From Dipteronia dyeriana (lineage: Eukaryota; Streptophyta; Magnoliopsida; Sapindales; Sapindaceae), in contig CM065299.1 of NCBI GenBank assembly GCA_032871835.1, forward strand, positions 26,305,074 to 26,369,073: DNA of 64,000 bases, given 5' to 3'. How positions within the stretch are numbered: the stretch's first letter is position 1; each line of letters opens with the position of its first letter. A program made the position numbers and the translations under genes. The notes below the pieces were generated by a model, which was not told the origin of the DNA, searched no databases, and saw only the letters and a list, made by a program, of their open reading frames with translations. Below, in pieces: positions 25,640 to 38,879 of this stretch.

Positions 25640-26649
25640 ATGTTTGGGAGAGTGAGAGCAGCTTCTTCAACACTCGACACCTTGGAGCTGGAGAGAGCGC
25701 CGTCCAAGCTCATCAAAGACGATTCTCTATCCATCTACGGTACAGTATCAACATCTCGACACCCCCTTTCTTTTTTATAATTTATAATTCTATTGAAAGC
25801 AGCTTCAATAACAATTTGCATTTTATGTTACTGTTGTTCTACTGAGAACCCACTTGTAACTTGTTTTGATGCATAATTGACTTGATGAAGAGACTAGACT
25901 TGTGATTTACATTGGATTTCATCGATTAATGCCTTGTGCTATTAATTGAGTTATAACCAGAGTTAAGAGACTGCTGATTTTAGCATCAACAGTTACTTGT
26001 ATTTCATGTAATTAGTTTTAGTTTTGAGAAAATGTGTTCCCCATTTTTCGGATGCAGAGGCTACACTTTTGAAGCTTAAACTAGGTTCTCAACGTAATCT
26101 AGATCCACCCTCGGAGATGGCAATGGGTACAGAAAGCGGTTGTGCTTCTGCAGATGTTCCAAAATGTTGTGGGGATGGTTTAAGCTCACCCCATCACGAT
26201 ACGAAGATGGTGGATACGGATTGTTCTTCTGCGGATACTTTATCAACGTCTAGCGATTGCTTGAAACAGCATCAAGGCAGGAATGCATCAGTCCTTTATC
26301 TGTTTTCTAAATATAAGAGTTCTGGGCAAGCTAAACAGGATGATGACGGTTCCTCTGCAAGTCTTTCGCCAAGTTCTAGCAACTGTCGATCACTTGGGAG
26401 CACCAAAGACCAACTTGAGCAGGATAGTTTCAGCTCTTTCCCTATGTGCCAGAGGTGAGAGTGGAATTGGATGCATTGTCCATACACAGCAACTGCTACG
26501 GACGTTTCAAAACTTGGACTGAAATGGGAAGGAGTTATGATGCTGAATCTGTGGAAGCTTGCTTGGGCAGACATATCATTGGTTTAGTGCTGATGAAGTT
26601 GGAGAGAGCGTTCTTACTTCTCAGTAAAGTTGCATACATCGGAGAGTAA
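25640..26649 (+). CDS. Conserved plant protein of unknown function, two exons, with an apparent frameshift
   Basis: Exon 1 (25640-25739) encodes MFGRVRAASSTLDTLELERA plus PSKLIKDDSLSIY. Exon 2 starts at 26058 after CAG in matching phase (EATLLKLKLGSQRNL). A Ser/Asp-rich middle follows, with GRNASVLYLFSKYKSSGQ. In that frame the reading stops at 26456-26458 just after FSSFPMCQR. A shift of one base near 26443 restores a protein-like ending (VPEVRVELDALSIHSNCYG to LERAFLLLSKVAYIGE, stop 26647-26649). The gene therefore carries a single-base deletion or an assembly error, or makes a shortened protein of about 167 residues. I do not recognise the family, and no catalytic motif, signal or membrane segment is visible. 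It lies tail to tail with the NDP kinase gene. Confidence 0.7.
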
Positions 26650-27272
26650 GCTGGCTGGCTTTGTATTGGCATATTTTTATTGTTGGCAGTTTGGTTTGGT
26701 TTGGTTTGATACTTTGATGTTTCCATTTGTTGCTTTTCCTTTCCCCCCACCAAGCGGCAGAATTGTAGAAGTTTGAGCCATTTTCCATGTGCAGCTTGAA
26801 AGATGAGTTGGATATATCTGGTTATGTAGTCCATCCATAAGCTGGGCTGCTGGAGATTGTATAAATAATAAGGAAATGGCTCAATATAAAACATTTTGTA
26901 AAACAAATTATTATTATTTTGGATGTTCAAGCTTTTAATTTCCGAGTAAAATTCCAAATTCTTTCGATGACACAGCCCTTAATTTATGTTGGAAAGAAAC
27001 TCTCCCAACTCCAAGCAAACATGATATCTGTTTTTCAACATCAAACATGTCATTGTCAACAGTAAGATAACTAGGTCAAACCCAATGAGTTTTGGATAAA
27101 AATTAGAAACTAATGGGAACAAAAGGATCAAGGACAAAATTTCCAAATGTCTTTACATGCAATTTCATGAGTAATCGATGTATCAATAAATAACTTTAAT
27201 CCTCTAATATAAGTGCTTGAAATCGGTCTCTTCAAAAGTGCATGCCTTAATATAATAAAGTTCGGTCAAAGA
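26650..27272. other. Spacer between two convergent genes
   Basis: Contains the 3' untranslated regions of the two converging genes. An antisense open frame at 26535-26957 is not protein-like. No gene is seen. Confidence 0.5.
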
Positions 27273-29766
27273 TCACTCCCTTAACCATGGTCCTTGAGCT
27301 GATGTCCACTGACATATTTCACCTTCTTTGAACCACAGAGCTGCAGAGAACCAAATCATGAGAATTGGGGATTAGACAAGAAAAAGTGGGGGTGGGGGGA
27401 AACAGGATGAGACCCCCGTAAGTTAGAATTTAGGCATTAGCAAATAGGAAAAAACATCAACAATCTAAATAGCGGGACTGTTATTTCCTTCCTCTTGTGT
27501 TGAAAGAGGAAACACCCACGGAGAGCATTTTACTACTTTCCAAATCTATAAAGTTGAGTAAGGTGGAAAAGAAAAATGGCGTTGCACATTGCCGTCTGGA
27601 TAAGATATTGCTACAAGAGCAACCACATATCTGCACTTTTACTACCTACTGCTTGAACCACCATGCTTTTGTGAAACACAATTATACGGGGCATACATAT
27701 TCATTTATTCGCTGACAGATCAGCAAGGCGTTTTGCCTTATAAGGGGTAGGGGTGAGGTTAAGGTAGGTCCATTCATGTAAAAGGTCCACAAACTGGACA
27801 GGAAAGGACTCCCAAAGTAAAAACCTCAGTTGCATCTCATATCAGTGGTGTAATCTAACAACATTAGGATTTGAATTAAGAACTCAGAGAAAAACATCAT
27901 GAGAGCAATCATAGGCACATCGCTTGTGCATCACTATACCCAGTATGTAAAATGAAATTACCTATTTCACGCTTGCCATTCTCAGGGCTGTCACTCCCGT
28001 GCACAACATTCCTGCAAAATCGATCATGTGACATTGTCTATCAACAAAGTAATTACTATAAAATAGTGCTATGCAACCAGCTGAAATAAAATGCATTGTA
28101 GTTATGTAAAATTTAAAGTCTGAAGGGGTCTACCTTCCTGTGTGAACAGCAAGATCCCCTCTTATTGTTCCAGGTTCAGCTTGAAGAGGATTTGTTGATC
28201 CTATTAGCTTCCGTGCTGATGCCACAACACCAACACCCTCCCAAGCCTTGATAACATAGCATCACAATCAGTTTTTTTAAACTCAAAATTGACAATATGT
28301 AGATACAAAGTTCAAAAAGTGAGGGCAAAAGACACACATACCATACATATAACTGGGCCGGAAGTAATATACTCTATCAGGTTAGGGAAAAATGACTTGG
28401 AGCTGAGATCCTTATAATGTTCCTGTAACCATTGAAGAAACACATAACAAGAAAATACACAATCAACATCTAGTAGAGATTAAAAAGCATTGAGCAATGT
28501 CAACTAAACATTAGATAGCAATCAACTTAACACAATTATCAACGAGGAGACTTGAAGTATACCAAATGATTGTCACTAAAAACAGCAAAACTAAAGAAAG
28601 CTCACGATATTATAACTTAGAGGCACACTCCAATCGAGGACTCCCAAAGTTTTATATTTTAAAAAATAAAATAAAAAATGTAGCACCATGCTCTCTTATC
28701 TCAAAAAAACACAAAAGGAATCCACTATGCACACATGTAGCATTGTGGAGCGTTTGGCTCTCAATTGTGATACATCATTTTCTAATTTATGTCAAGTATG
28801 AAAAGTAAGTTGCATGTATAATAGTAAAGTGAATACAAGTATGGTACAACAACAAACCTCAGCCAACTCTTTGGGGCACTGAAAGAGCTTTAAGCCCGTC
28901 AGTTTGAATCCTTTCTTCTCAAACCTTGAAATTATTTCTCCAGCCTAAAATAACACAAAATTGGTGAATTCAGAACAACAAGAATAGAATTAAGTACTCA
29001 ATTGCACTGTTAAATAGAAAGTTTGTATCAGGTTCGACAGTTTAAAGCTTTGGCTTGTTTGAGTTACACATGTTTAAACAACTTAAGTTCAAAAATTTCT
29101 AGTTCTTCTCTTTTCCTACACATTCTCAGCAACCAAATTCAAGATTAAACTTTTTTTTTTCCACTTGGTTATACAAGTAGAACTTACAAGACCACGTTGA
29201 ACACCGTCTGGTTTCACCATAATGTAAGTCTCTTCAACTTGTTCCTACACAAAACGAAGAAAAGAACATAACAATCTCTAATAGGCTTCCATTAAATAAT
29301 GCATAAGTGATGAAAATTACAAAAAGAAAAACCACACATACTGTTTTCATTTTCACCCAGAAAACCAAAATGAAGAAAATTTCAACTACTCAAACAGAAA
29401 AGTCCCTTTTATTGTCTCACATAAATAAAACACAATACCAACCAAAAAATTAACAAGAGTGAAAACCACTAAAATGGGGTCCTACAAATTATGTTAAAAA
29501 AAAATGAGAGAGTGAGTTGGGGGGCAAACCATAGAAGCGACCAAGTGGGGAAGAAAGATGCCATGTTTGGAGGATTTGAGAGAAAGGGTTCTGGCTCGAA
29601 GAGGAAATGTTGGGGATTTCAGGAAAAGATATGACTGTGAGTGGAATGCTGCAAGGCGGCTGCTGGTGGTGAGATTTTTGGAGCAGGATAAGCTGCAGTG
29701 TGTCTTGCGAAGAAAAGCTGACGAAACACATGGACTTGCTCCACTTAACACTGCTACACCCTCCAT
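27273..29766 (-). CDS. NDPK2: Nucleoside diphosphate kinase 2, plastid type, 7 exons
   Basis: NDP kinase moves the gamma phosphate of ATP to NDPs through a phospho-histidine. Exons on the minus strand: 29766-29530, 29244-29188, 28944-28858, 28422-28342, 28246-28134, 28011-27962, 27340-27273. They give 230 residues, close to the 231 of Arabidopsis NDPK2 from memory. Residues 1-79 are Ser/Leu/Arg-rich with few acids, like a chloroplast transit peptide. The kinase domain then reads [92 protein letters not shown] (active His) and [10 protein letters not shown], ending in LRE. The start at 29766 is the first ATG; the reading stays open 21 bases upstream but without an ATG. In Arabidopsis this isoform is linked to phytochrome and oxidative-stress signalling. 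All key residues are present. Confidence 0.95.
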
Positions 29767-30283
29767 TTTCTGTCTGTTTAATCCCACCTCTCTCTCACGA
29801 CCCTTTAAAACTAAAAAATATTGTATTTTTTAATGACTAAACTACCCCTCTTCTGGCTTTGTTTCATTTCATTGTTTTCGGTAAAGTAACTTTAGAGTTT
29901 AGACGAGCCTGCATAAAAAAAAACTTTAGACGATATAACTTTTAAAAAAATTCATTCAAAAAAATAAATAACTTTTTGGATTTCCATAAATCTAAATAGC
30001 ACACACATTTTTGTGCGAGAGATCTTCTCCTTACTCTTTATGGATTACCTAGTTACATTTTTCAGTTAATTAAAATTATTAAAAAAGATAAAAAGAAATC
30101 TAAAGACACTTTAAATTGTTTTTTTTTAAACAACAATTTTTTCCCCTTTTTGTGTTTTTTTTCCTTCACCGTTTTACAGACCTGAAAATATATTCTTTAT
30201 TTTTTTCAATATTTAAAAATTCTCCATCGAGATTGTGAAAATCCAATAAATTAAAAAGAGAAAAAATATTATAAATTTGCATA
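29767..30283. other. NDPK2 promoter side and AT-rich spacer
   Basis: Upstream of the minus-strand NDPK2 start. AT-rich, with no other gene and no clear TATA assignment. It ends at the hAT target duplication. Confidence 0.5.
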
Positions 30284-30541
30284 CCACTGAGCAGTGTTGG
30301 CCTTTAGGCATGGCCATCAAGGCCTTTGCCTAGGGCCTCTTTAAGGGGGCTTCAAGAAAAAATTGAAAAAAAAAATATATTTACAAAGTATTAATTTGAT
30401 TCCTCATCTTTTTGGGGGTTTAAAAAAAAATTTGAAAAAGAAAAAGTAATAATTTCAAAACATTAATTTCTTTTGAAACTTGAAAGATTCACCCAACGCA
30501 ATTGTTTCATTATTTGTCATTAATTAGGTAATTTGGATTTA

Positions 30542-30578
<37 letters not shown>

Positions 30579-30945
30579 CCGTTTCCATTTTATAAGTCAT
30601 CATCATTTTTTTTACATTACAAAACCTCCCACTACATCAAGATTTCTCTTCTTCAATTGCAACCAATCTCTTGTTTTTCATTAAGGGAAAAAAAAGTAGG
30701 TAAGTTTTTTTTTAATTTAATGTTTATTTATATTTTATTATTTTGATTTTTTTAAGGTTTTAACCATATCAAGTAATTGATTGGGTTTGTTTTCTTGCAG
30801 CTATTTTAAAAGATTGAGTGTTCAAATTTTTAATATTGTCGGAACTTAATCGGGTGCTATTTTTCATTTATTTAAAATTATGTTTTTATTGTCTTTCATC
30901 ATTTTATTTTGGTAAAAATAACTATTAGAAAATTTGAACCTGGTT

Positions 30946-33900
30946 ATGACAAACGAAAGAAAAAGAAAAGAGCGGAAGATTTAGTTTAATCTCAAAAAGG
31001 TGCACTTGATAAATTTATTACTAGTATTAGTAAGTAAAGTATTTTAAAAAATACAAGTGATAAAAATTTAGCTAGTGAACTAATTTATTGTATTGTGCCT
31101 AATGAAGATGAAATATATAAAGAACAATATCCTCGTGATGATTAAAATATTGACAATACTTTGAATCTTAGTGAGGAGAATGAAGAATATGATGCGGTCC
31201 ATGTGAAAAATATGAAATGTCAAAATGAAATATCTAATCAAATATAGTTAGATTTATATGATCCAAGAAAATGAAAAAAAAAATATTAATTCTAGATTTA
31301 ATTGTTGAAGAGGGGTGTAACACCCCAAAAATCAAAGAGTAGTTAAACACTTTGATATTGAATGTTAATACATAAACAATCAATTATTTTACCCAAAGAA
31401 ACTAATAATCATTGAATAACTCCAAATAAATCATTCTAAAATGTAAAATATATCTCCAAATAATCCCAACGATAAGGTTCAAAACACTCTAAAGGAAATT
31501 AAAACAATACCGAGCACATAAACTCAAATTCTAAGTAACAAAACAAAGCAGAACAGTACATATAATCTCAATAACTTCACCCTCCTGAAATTCTATTGCT
31601 CTAGTGGTCAGTTTTTAAGATATTTATTCTGCAAAATATTAAATGATAAGGGGTGAGCTGTCAACTCAGTAAGTATTGCATAATACGTAATCGAAAACAT
31701 TTATGAAATTTATAATAACATTTATGAAATTTATAATAACATTTACTATGTACATAATTTTTCAAATATTTAGATACAATTAAAATTATAAAAGTAACAT
31801 TTTCAATATATAAGTAAACTGACAAAAGTAATATTTTCAAATACAAGTACACTTGTAAAATTATCATTTTCAATATACGTAACGATTAATAACATTTTTT
31901 AAAAATAAGCTCAAGTCAAGTAGTGTCACCAATACCTCCGGTGACCCGACCATTTACATTTCAGAGATTGATACAAGACCAAAATCATTACATTTCAGAA
32001 ATTGGTACAAGACCAAAATCATAACATTTCATTTATCGTGCGCGCTGTATTTACATTATCACCATTGATTAACATTTCATTTCATTTCATTTAACATTTC
32101 ATTTTCTACTGACATTGAGCTAAAACATTACTTTCAAAATATCATAATATATTTGCATTGCTAAAGCTTAAAAGAACCAAACATTTAAGCATTTAAATAA
32201 ATAGTTTCAATAAAGGTAAAACTCACTTCAAAAGAATTAGGTAACAAATATGTAAGTAAAGACTAAGTAGGAAAATGAGTTTATAAACATATATAAACGT
32301 ATATAATAAAATGCTTTAGATCATAACAATATGATAAAAAAATTTGGTTTCTAAGAAAACATTTGTGCAATTACATACTATGCAAAAAAAAGAAAATCTA
32401 CTTACCTCTTAGTAAACCTTATAAAAACAATTGCCCATGAAGCTGACAATCCAACCATTACCCTAAAATCATATATTTATACGGATATCAAAGTCTAATT
32501 TATATCTAGGACTGGAATAAGGTCTGACATATCGCTTCATAACCGAAATCCTAATGCTAGAACTAACTAGTGTCTTTTTTCGAAAATAGAGTAATGTCTG
32601 ATTTAGAATTTTTAATTTATTACACACACATTGAAAAATTATAAAACTTTGTAAACACATCGTACATGAACATATCTATAGACATAGAAAATTTCAGAAT
32701 TTAATAAAATCATTAAGTACCTTAAAATATTTTAAATGTCTTAGTATTCATGACTGTCTGATAAAAGACAGTCTCGAATAATACTCACAAATTGAATTTT
32801 TAAAAATTTTAAATACATTAAATTGACTTGAAATATTTACCAAAACATAAATAACACATATTAGGTTTGAAAATAAAAGTTTCAAAGTGAAATCATTCAA
32901 ATAAATACTTTAAAAATATTTATACTTTTGGTTATTAAAATCTGTTTAATACTTGACAAATTGTAGAACCCGTTTTTAAAAATTCATAACTAATTTAATA
33001 AAGCCCTAAAAATATTGAAATAAATTTGGAAAACTTTTTAACCTGTATTAAACATCTTTAAAAAATTATAATTTTTTTAAACAAGTATAAAATAGCAAAA
33101 AATATTTTCGAATTCAGATCAAGCTATAAAAACTGATATTTTCAGCAATACTGTTTCGAACTAAAAAATTCATAAAAAATAAAATACTCATTATTTTGAA
33201 AAGAAACAAATATCTTTGGAACCCTTGGTAGTCTAATTAAAAATCACAAGACAAAAATCACAAAAATATCATATAAAAATTAACTATAAATTTCGTAATA
33301 GTCACTGGTCAGCCATAAATAAATTGATATCGAAAGATAGGAACTCAAAAATCACTATAATAAGCTTTTAAGGTTACTACACAATCAAAACACTAATATT
33401 GATTCCTCTAAACGTTTAAGTAATATAGAAAAATATATAAAGCGAAAAGAAACACACTTTGAAAACACCTTTCTTCTTTTTGCTTGAAACAAGTTCTTGT
33501 TAAAAAGTATTTTTTTTCTTTTCTTCTTTCCTCTCACTGGCCGTTCAAAAACATTTTAGGGATATGGATTTTTTTTTCAATGATAGTAAAAGAGAAGAAA
33601 AACGTCTAAAATATAGGAGTTTTAAAAAAAAGGTAAGATTCCTAATCAAAATCAGAATCACTATAATTATTTTATTATTAATATCATTTAAATGAAAGAG
33701 TTATATAAGGAATAAAACACTTATTCAACTCTAATTTTTATTTTAAAACTTTAACCCCCATAAAACTATATAAATTACAAAAATAAAAAGTGTTTTTTTA
33801 TTTAAAATCTAAACGCTTAGGGGAACAAATATACTAAAAATTAGAATTTGGGTCTTACATACAATTATATTGATTTTACTAAAATATTCAAATATCTTTA

Positions 33901-36184
33901 AATGTGGAATTGACTTATTTCAAATCACTCTAAATATGGAAATCAATTTATTTTAAATCATTCTAAATGTGAAAATTGACATATTTCAAATCTCATGAAA
34001 TTGATTTGTAATAATACTAGAGAATCAATAGTTTACTGTCAGAATACTCTGCTTTAATACCGGATAATTTAGTTATCTTAACAAAAAGAAACTGAATGAA
34101 TGTGTTCCTATTTATATTAATATTAATATTAATACTAATAAAGAAGGAATAAAATTCGGGTCTTACAAGGGGCCTATTAGAGATACCATTAGCAATCAAG
34201 ATTTTCCAAAAGATGAGAACCCTAGAAATTTTTCGACTACACATTACATTAGAAAATTGCCAAATAGAGAAAAGCTTGATAGATGATGGCTAGTTTATTT
34301 GAAGGAATTAGATAAAGTTTTTGCTTTTGTTGCAAGTTGTTTTCAAAATCGCATTTAAGTTCTCAATTGGTTAATGATAGATGTAGAGATTGGAAAAATC
34401 TTAGTGCTAAGCTCAAGATTCATGAAACATCCAATTAGCACATCATTAATATGAATGCTTGGATTGAATTAGAGATGCGATTAAAAAATGAGAAAACAAT
34501 TGATAAAAAAATGTAGGATCAAATCAATAAAGAAAAAAAACATTGGAGAAATGTACTATTGAGATCTATTATTGTTTTGAAAACTCTTGCAAAAAATAAT
34601 TTGGCATTTCAAGGGTCAAATGAAAAAAATTATGAAGATAGCAATGAGAATTTTTTAATTGTTATTGAAGTGATTGTAGAATTTGATCCAGTGATACAAG
34701 AGCATTTTAGACGTATTCAAGTTAGGGAAATACATGATCATTATCTTGGTTATGGAATACAAAATGAATTGATTGATTTGTTATCAAGTGAAATAAAAAT
34801 AACAATTGTGACAAAAATTAAACAAGCAAAATATTTTTCTATCATACTTGATTGTACTCCTGATGTAAGCCATCAAGAACAAATGTCTCTCATATTAAGA
34901 TGTGTAAATGTTTCATCAGTTACAATTAAAATCGAAGAATATTTTGTAGAATTTTTGAAAATGGATGATACATCAGGACAAGTAATTTTTGAGGAGCTTA
35001 TGAATGCATTGAAAAATCTTGAGCTTAATATTGATGATACGAGGGGACAAGAATATGATAATAGGTCTAACATGAAAGAAAAACATCAAGGTATACAGAA
35101 ACGATTGCTTGATATAAATTCTAGAGCCTTTTATACTCAATGTGGTTGCCATAATCTTAATTTTTTGCTTTATGATATGATTAGTTGTTGTCGTAAAGCT
35201 ATTACATTTTTTGGAGTGGTACAACGTATATATTCAGTGTTTTCCTCTTCTACAAAAAGATGATTTTTTTTAAAAGATCATGTTCCTAGTTTGATTGTTA
35301 AGCCATTGTCACAGATTCGTTGAGAAAGTTGCATTGAAAGTGTTAAAGCAATTAGGTTTCAAGTTTTTGAAATAAGAGATGATTTACTTAGCATAAACCA
35401 ATGATGATCCTAAAACAATTAGTGAAGCTAATAGTTTGGCTATGTATGAGCTTGAAACCTTTGAATTTGTGGTGGGCATGATAATTTAGCATGGATTTGT
35501 TATTTGATGTTAACATTGTCGGTAAAACCTTACAAGCCAAAGATATACAAATTGGTATTGTATTGATCAATTGAAAGGTCTTCTTGCATTTCTTAAGAAG
35601 TACTGAGAAAATGGATTTGCAACAACATTGATTTCAGCTAAGGAAATAACTATTCAGATGAATATAAAACCTGTATTTCGTGAAAAAAAGAATAGATTGA
35701 GTAATTCAAAATGTATGAAGATATCTTTGGATTTTTACATGATTTGGAAAAATTGAAGTCTTTAGATGAAAATTGTTTGAAAACATATTGTCTTAAGCTT
35801 GAAAGTTTTTTGAAACAAGACACGTCTTTTGATCTCGATGGTTTGGATTTATTTTCTGAGTTAACAATTTTGAAGGAAGTTTTCCAAGATGAAACAAAAA
35901 CATCATTAAAAGTTATTAATTTTATACAAAAATTGAACTCATTTCCAAATGTTTGGATTGCTTATAGAATATTGTTAAATATACCTGTTACAGTTGCTTC
36001 AGCAGAGAGAAGTTTTTTGAAATTGAAATTAATAAAATCATTTTTACGGTCAACTATGTCACAAGAAATATTAAATGGATTGACCATCATTTCTATTGAG
36101 AACGATTTGGTGTCAAAACTTGAATACAAAAATTTGATAAATGATTTTGCATCTCAAAAAGCAAGAATAGTGAATTTTAAGTGA
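30946..36184 (+). pseudogene. hAT transposase (TTF zinc finger, DUF4371, hAT dimerisation domain), degenerate
   Basis: The reading starts MTNERKRKRAEDLV at 30946 and carries several stops before the LTR insertion. After it, 34173-34290 gives the TTF-type finger segment (GPIRDTISNQDFPKDENPRN, then YIRKLPNREKLDR). The DUF4371 region is an open stretch at about 34559-35263 (AKYFSIILDCTPDVSHQEQM, RGQEYDNRSNMKEKHQGIQK, CGCHNLNFLL). The hAT C-terminal dimerisation domain is at 35711-36184 (VTVASAERSFLKLKLIKSFL). This order is that of plant ZMYM/TTF-like hAT transposases. Multiple stops and frameshifts make it a pseudogene. Confidence 0.88.
31316..34167. mobile_element. LTR insertion (2,852 bp) in the hAT transposase, probably a solo LTR
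   Basis: Begins TGTAACACCCC and ends GGGTCTTACA, with the same AGGGG on both sides (31311-31315, 34168-34172). Removing it joins LIVE to the RGPIRD-like finger start. No retroelement protein is visible. A second GGGTCTTACA at 33850-33859 means the true LTR may be 2,544 bp (31316-33859), with 308 bp of other element sequence before the final terminus. Termini of this kind are common in Ty3/gypsy LTRs. Confidence 0.8.
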
Positions 36185-37659
36185 GTATTTGAATGTATTA
36201 CATGCATGTCAACAAAAAGATGGATCGAAGGCGAGGATCTCAAGTTTTGATGTGATTCCCAACTTCATCTCAAGATTTTTCCTTCCGAAAAGCATAATAC
36301 TTTGATTTTTGTAATTATGTTCTTAGATCTATTTCACATTGGTTTTTATTTTTATTTTTATTCCTAACTTGTATTTTGTAATCTTGTCATTTGAATAAAA
36401 TTAATTAATTTGGAAAAAAAAGTATCACAGTACAATTGCGTCCAGAGCCTCACTTTGCCTAAGGTCGGCCCTACCACTAAGTCCTTAAAGTTCATTATAC
36501 ATTTCTTAAAGGGTCGACATGGACTTCCAAAATATTTTCTCTCCTGTTTTTTGTTTTGGTTGATTTTTTAGAAGTTTGTTTTGTTTTGCTTTAACGTGGG
36601 TGGGATGTGTTATTGTTGATATCTTTTTGTGCAATCAGATTTATGTTTCTTCTGGGTTTGTTCTCTTTTTTGTCTGTTGCAACTAGATGTGTCCGCGGTT
36701 CAGTTAAACCGTTTGAAACCGAACCGAAACCGAAACCGAACCGAACCGAAACCGTCCTTTCAAAATCGTAACCGAAACTGAACCGTAACCGTCTGTTACG
36801 AAACCGGTTGGAAACCGATTTTTCGACAGTGCGGTTACGGTTACAGTTATCCTTCCCCAAAAACAGCCTCAAAACTGGCGGTTTAACCGCCGGTTTTGAT
36901 ATTATATATATATATAGAGGAAATTGCAAGAAATGATTATAAAGTTTATGAGTTTATTGTTTTTAGCCAAATATTTATTTTTTATTATACTTGTCATTTT
37001 TAGGCTTGAACTTACAAGTATACCCTTCCTTTTGTCTTTACTTCATCCAAATTTTCCCCCCAAAATTTTGCTTTATTATTTTCAAATCCCGCCATTTTAT
37101 TTATCATTTCAGATACTCTCTCTCTCTCCGTGTTTAAATTGCTGGGCACAAAATAAGAAGCTGAAATTTTTATACAAGAAACTGATATTTCTAGGCAAGT
37201 TTCCTTCCAAGATGAAGTCGCACGAATTTGTTGGGCAAGAACCTAAAATTTGACTTCATCTGAAATTTCTAGGAAAGAAGCTGAAATATCTAGGCAAGAA
37301 GTCAACGGCGACAGCTGAATTTTTTTGCTGTGAAGAAGAAGAAAACACCGTGAAGATGAAGAAAACCACCGTAAAGAAGACAACCATCATATGAATTTTT
37401 CTACTGTAAAGAATAAATTTATGCTTGTCAACAATTCAACATTTTTACTCATCTAGATTCGAAACCCATCAACAGTTTTATGTGTCTCTCTGTCATGAAT
37501 TAGATCTCTCTTTTGTGAAGTAGATCCGAAGCCAAACGACGTTTTTCAATGGTATTTATCACTTACCCACTTGTTTCTTACAATAATCATCATGTTTGAT
37601 ATGAAAAATAAGAGATCGGTTTCTATTTAGAGTGAAACCCAACTATTGTGATATTTTGT

Positions 37660-38050
37660 TCTCAGGTTACATGCCAGTTTATTTTAAAGTTACATGCATG
37701 TTATTGTAGACTTTACATGCTAGTTAATAACGAAGTTACATGCCAGTTCATCTAATTACCATATTTGAAAGACTGATTTGAAATGGAAATTCCAGTAGTT
37801 TTACATGCTAGAGGTTACATGTCATTTGGTAATTCAGTTACATGTCAGTTAATAACGAAGTTACATGCCAGTTCATCTAATTATCATATTTGGAAGACTG
37901 ATTTGAAATGGAAATTCCAGTAGTTTTACATGCTAGAGGTTACATGCCAGTTGGTAATGAAGTTACATGTCAATTAATAACGAAGTTACATGCCAGTTCA
38001 TTTAATTACCATATTTGGAAGACTTATTGAAATGGAAATTTCAGTAGTTT
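37660..38050 (+). repeat. 125-bp minisatellite, left block
   Basis: About three units, each containing several TTACATGCCAGTT-like 13-mers and the landmark CATATTTGGAAGACTGATTT. The TGCCAGTTCAT landmark repeats at about 37741, 37866 and 37991, giving a 125-bp period. The block starts about 105 bases after an ATG followed directly by a GTATTT donor (37549), so it may lie in an intron. Confidence 0.85.
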
Positions 38051-38065
38051 TAATGAAGTTACCTA

Positions 38066-38178
38066 CCACGTAAACGGTGCAAAAAATATGGAGAAAAAGG
38101 CCATGTAGACCTTACAGATGTATGAACTGTAGAGAAGAAGGCCACAATTCACAGAAGTGTCCATTGACACTAGAAGTT
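38066..38178 (+). pseudogene. Zinc-knuckle tail of a MULE transposase
   Basis: Frames give PRKRCKKYGEKGH and, after a one-base shift, RPYRCMNCREEGHNSQKCPL, a CCHC knuckle typical of the C-terminus of plant MULE transposases. Nothing else of the transposase remains in this element. Confidence 0.65.
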
Positions 38179-38183
38179 GATGG

Positions 38184-38776
38184 CAGGGCCGTCTCCATAC
38201 ATTTTGGGGCCCGAGCCATTCAATGATATTAACAAAAATCGGGGCCATCAGTCAGTATCCAAAATACTAACCCCACTAATAGGAGTGCAACACGAGTCTT
38301 TTTTTTCTTTTACTTTTTACATTTTTCTCACAAATTGGGTACTGACGGGTCAATATCCGAGTATTTTTCTAAAAAATTATTATCATTAAAGTAAGGTTAT
38401 CAATTCAATTAGACTAGGTTCGCAAATAAAGTGGACTACGACGGAGTCACAAAGTGAGTGAGTGACGATTTTGACTTGGTTAACAAATAAATGTAGCTAT
38501 TCAATTGGACTCTCTTTAAAAATAAAATATGGACTCTCAAATAATGTAAAACTAAGTTTGGTATGTTGAATCAATTGGGTTTTGATGTTTATTTATATTA
38601 AATTGAACTAGATATAGATAATTGGGTCTTACTAAAAAACGAAACAATGTTTGAAATTGGGTCCTGCTTATACTAAAATAAATTGGATCTGAGGCCATAA
38701 AAGAAGAATAAACGGATTGGACCATTTGGGGGTCCCAGCAAAATGCTGGGCTTGCTGTCCATATGGGTCGGCCATG
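38184..38776. mobile_element. hAT-type MITE, 593 bp
   Basis: Starts CAGGGCCGTCTCCATAC and ends GTCGGCCATG, with 8-bp flanks GTTGATGG (38176-38183) and GTTGGTGG (38777-38784), one mismatch. No coding region. It sits between the two blocks of the minisatellite. Confidence 0.8.
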
Positions 38777-38879
38777 GTTGGTGGTATAACCTAGGTTTTA
38801 CCGTATCCGTAATGATGTTTTAAATCTTATATGTATGAGTTTGTACTGAGTTTATTAAGTTTGTATTGAGTTTACCAGT

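Larger units (their letters stand above)
30292..36473 (+). mobile_element. hAT transposon, 6.2 kb, degenerate, with LTR insertion
   Basis: The flanks CCACTGAG (30284-30291) and CCACTAAG (36474-36481) are an 8-bp target duplication with one mismatch, the hAT signature. The left end CAGTGTTGGCCTTTAGGC matches the complement of the right end (TAGGGCCGACCTTAGGCA). The interior encodes a broken hAT transposase and holds the LTR insertion at 31316-34167; without it the element is about 3.3 kb. Confidence 0.88.

Noticed and set aside
26535..26957. 140-codon minus-strand open frame behind the unknown gene
   Set aside because: Antisense to a coding exon and then low-complexity Asn/Tyr-rich; no family motif.
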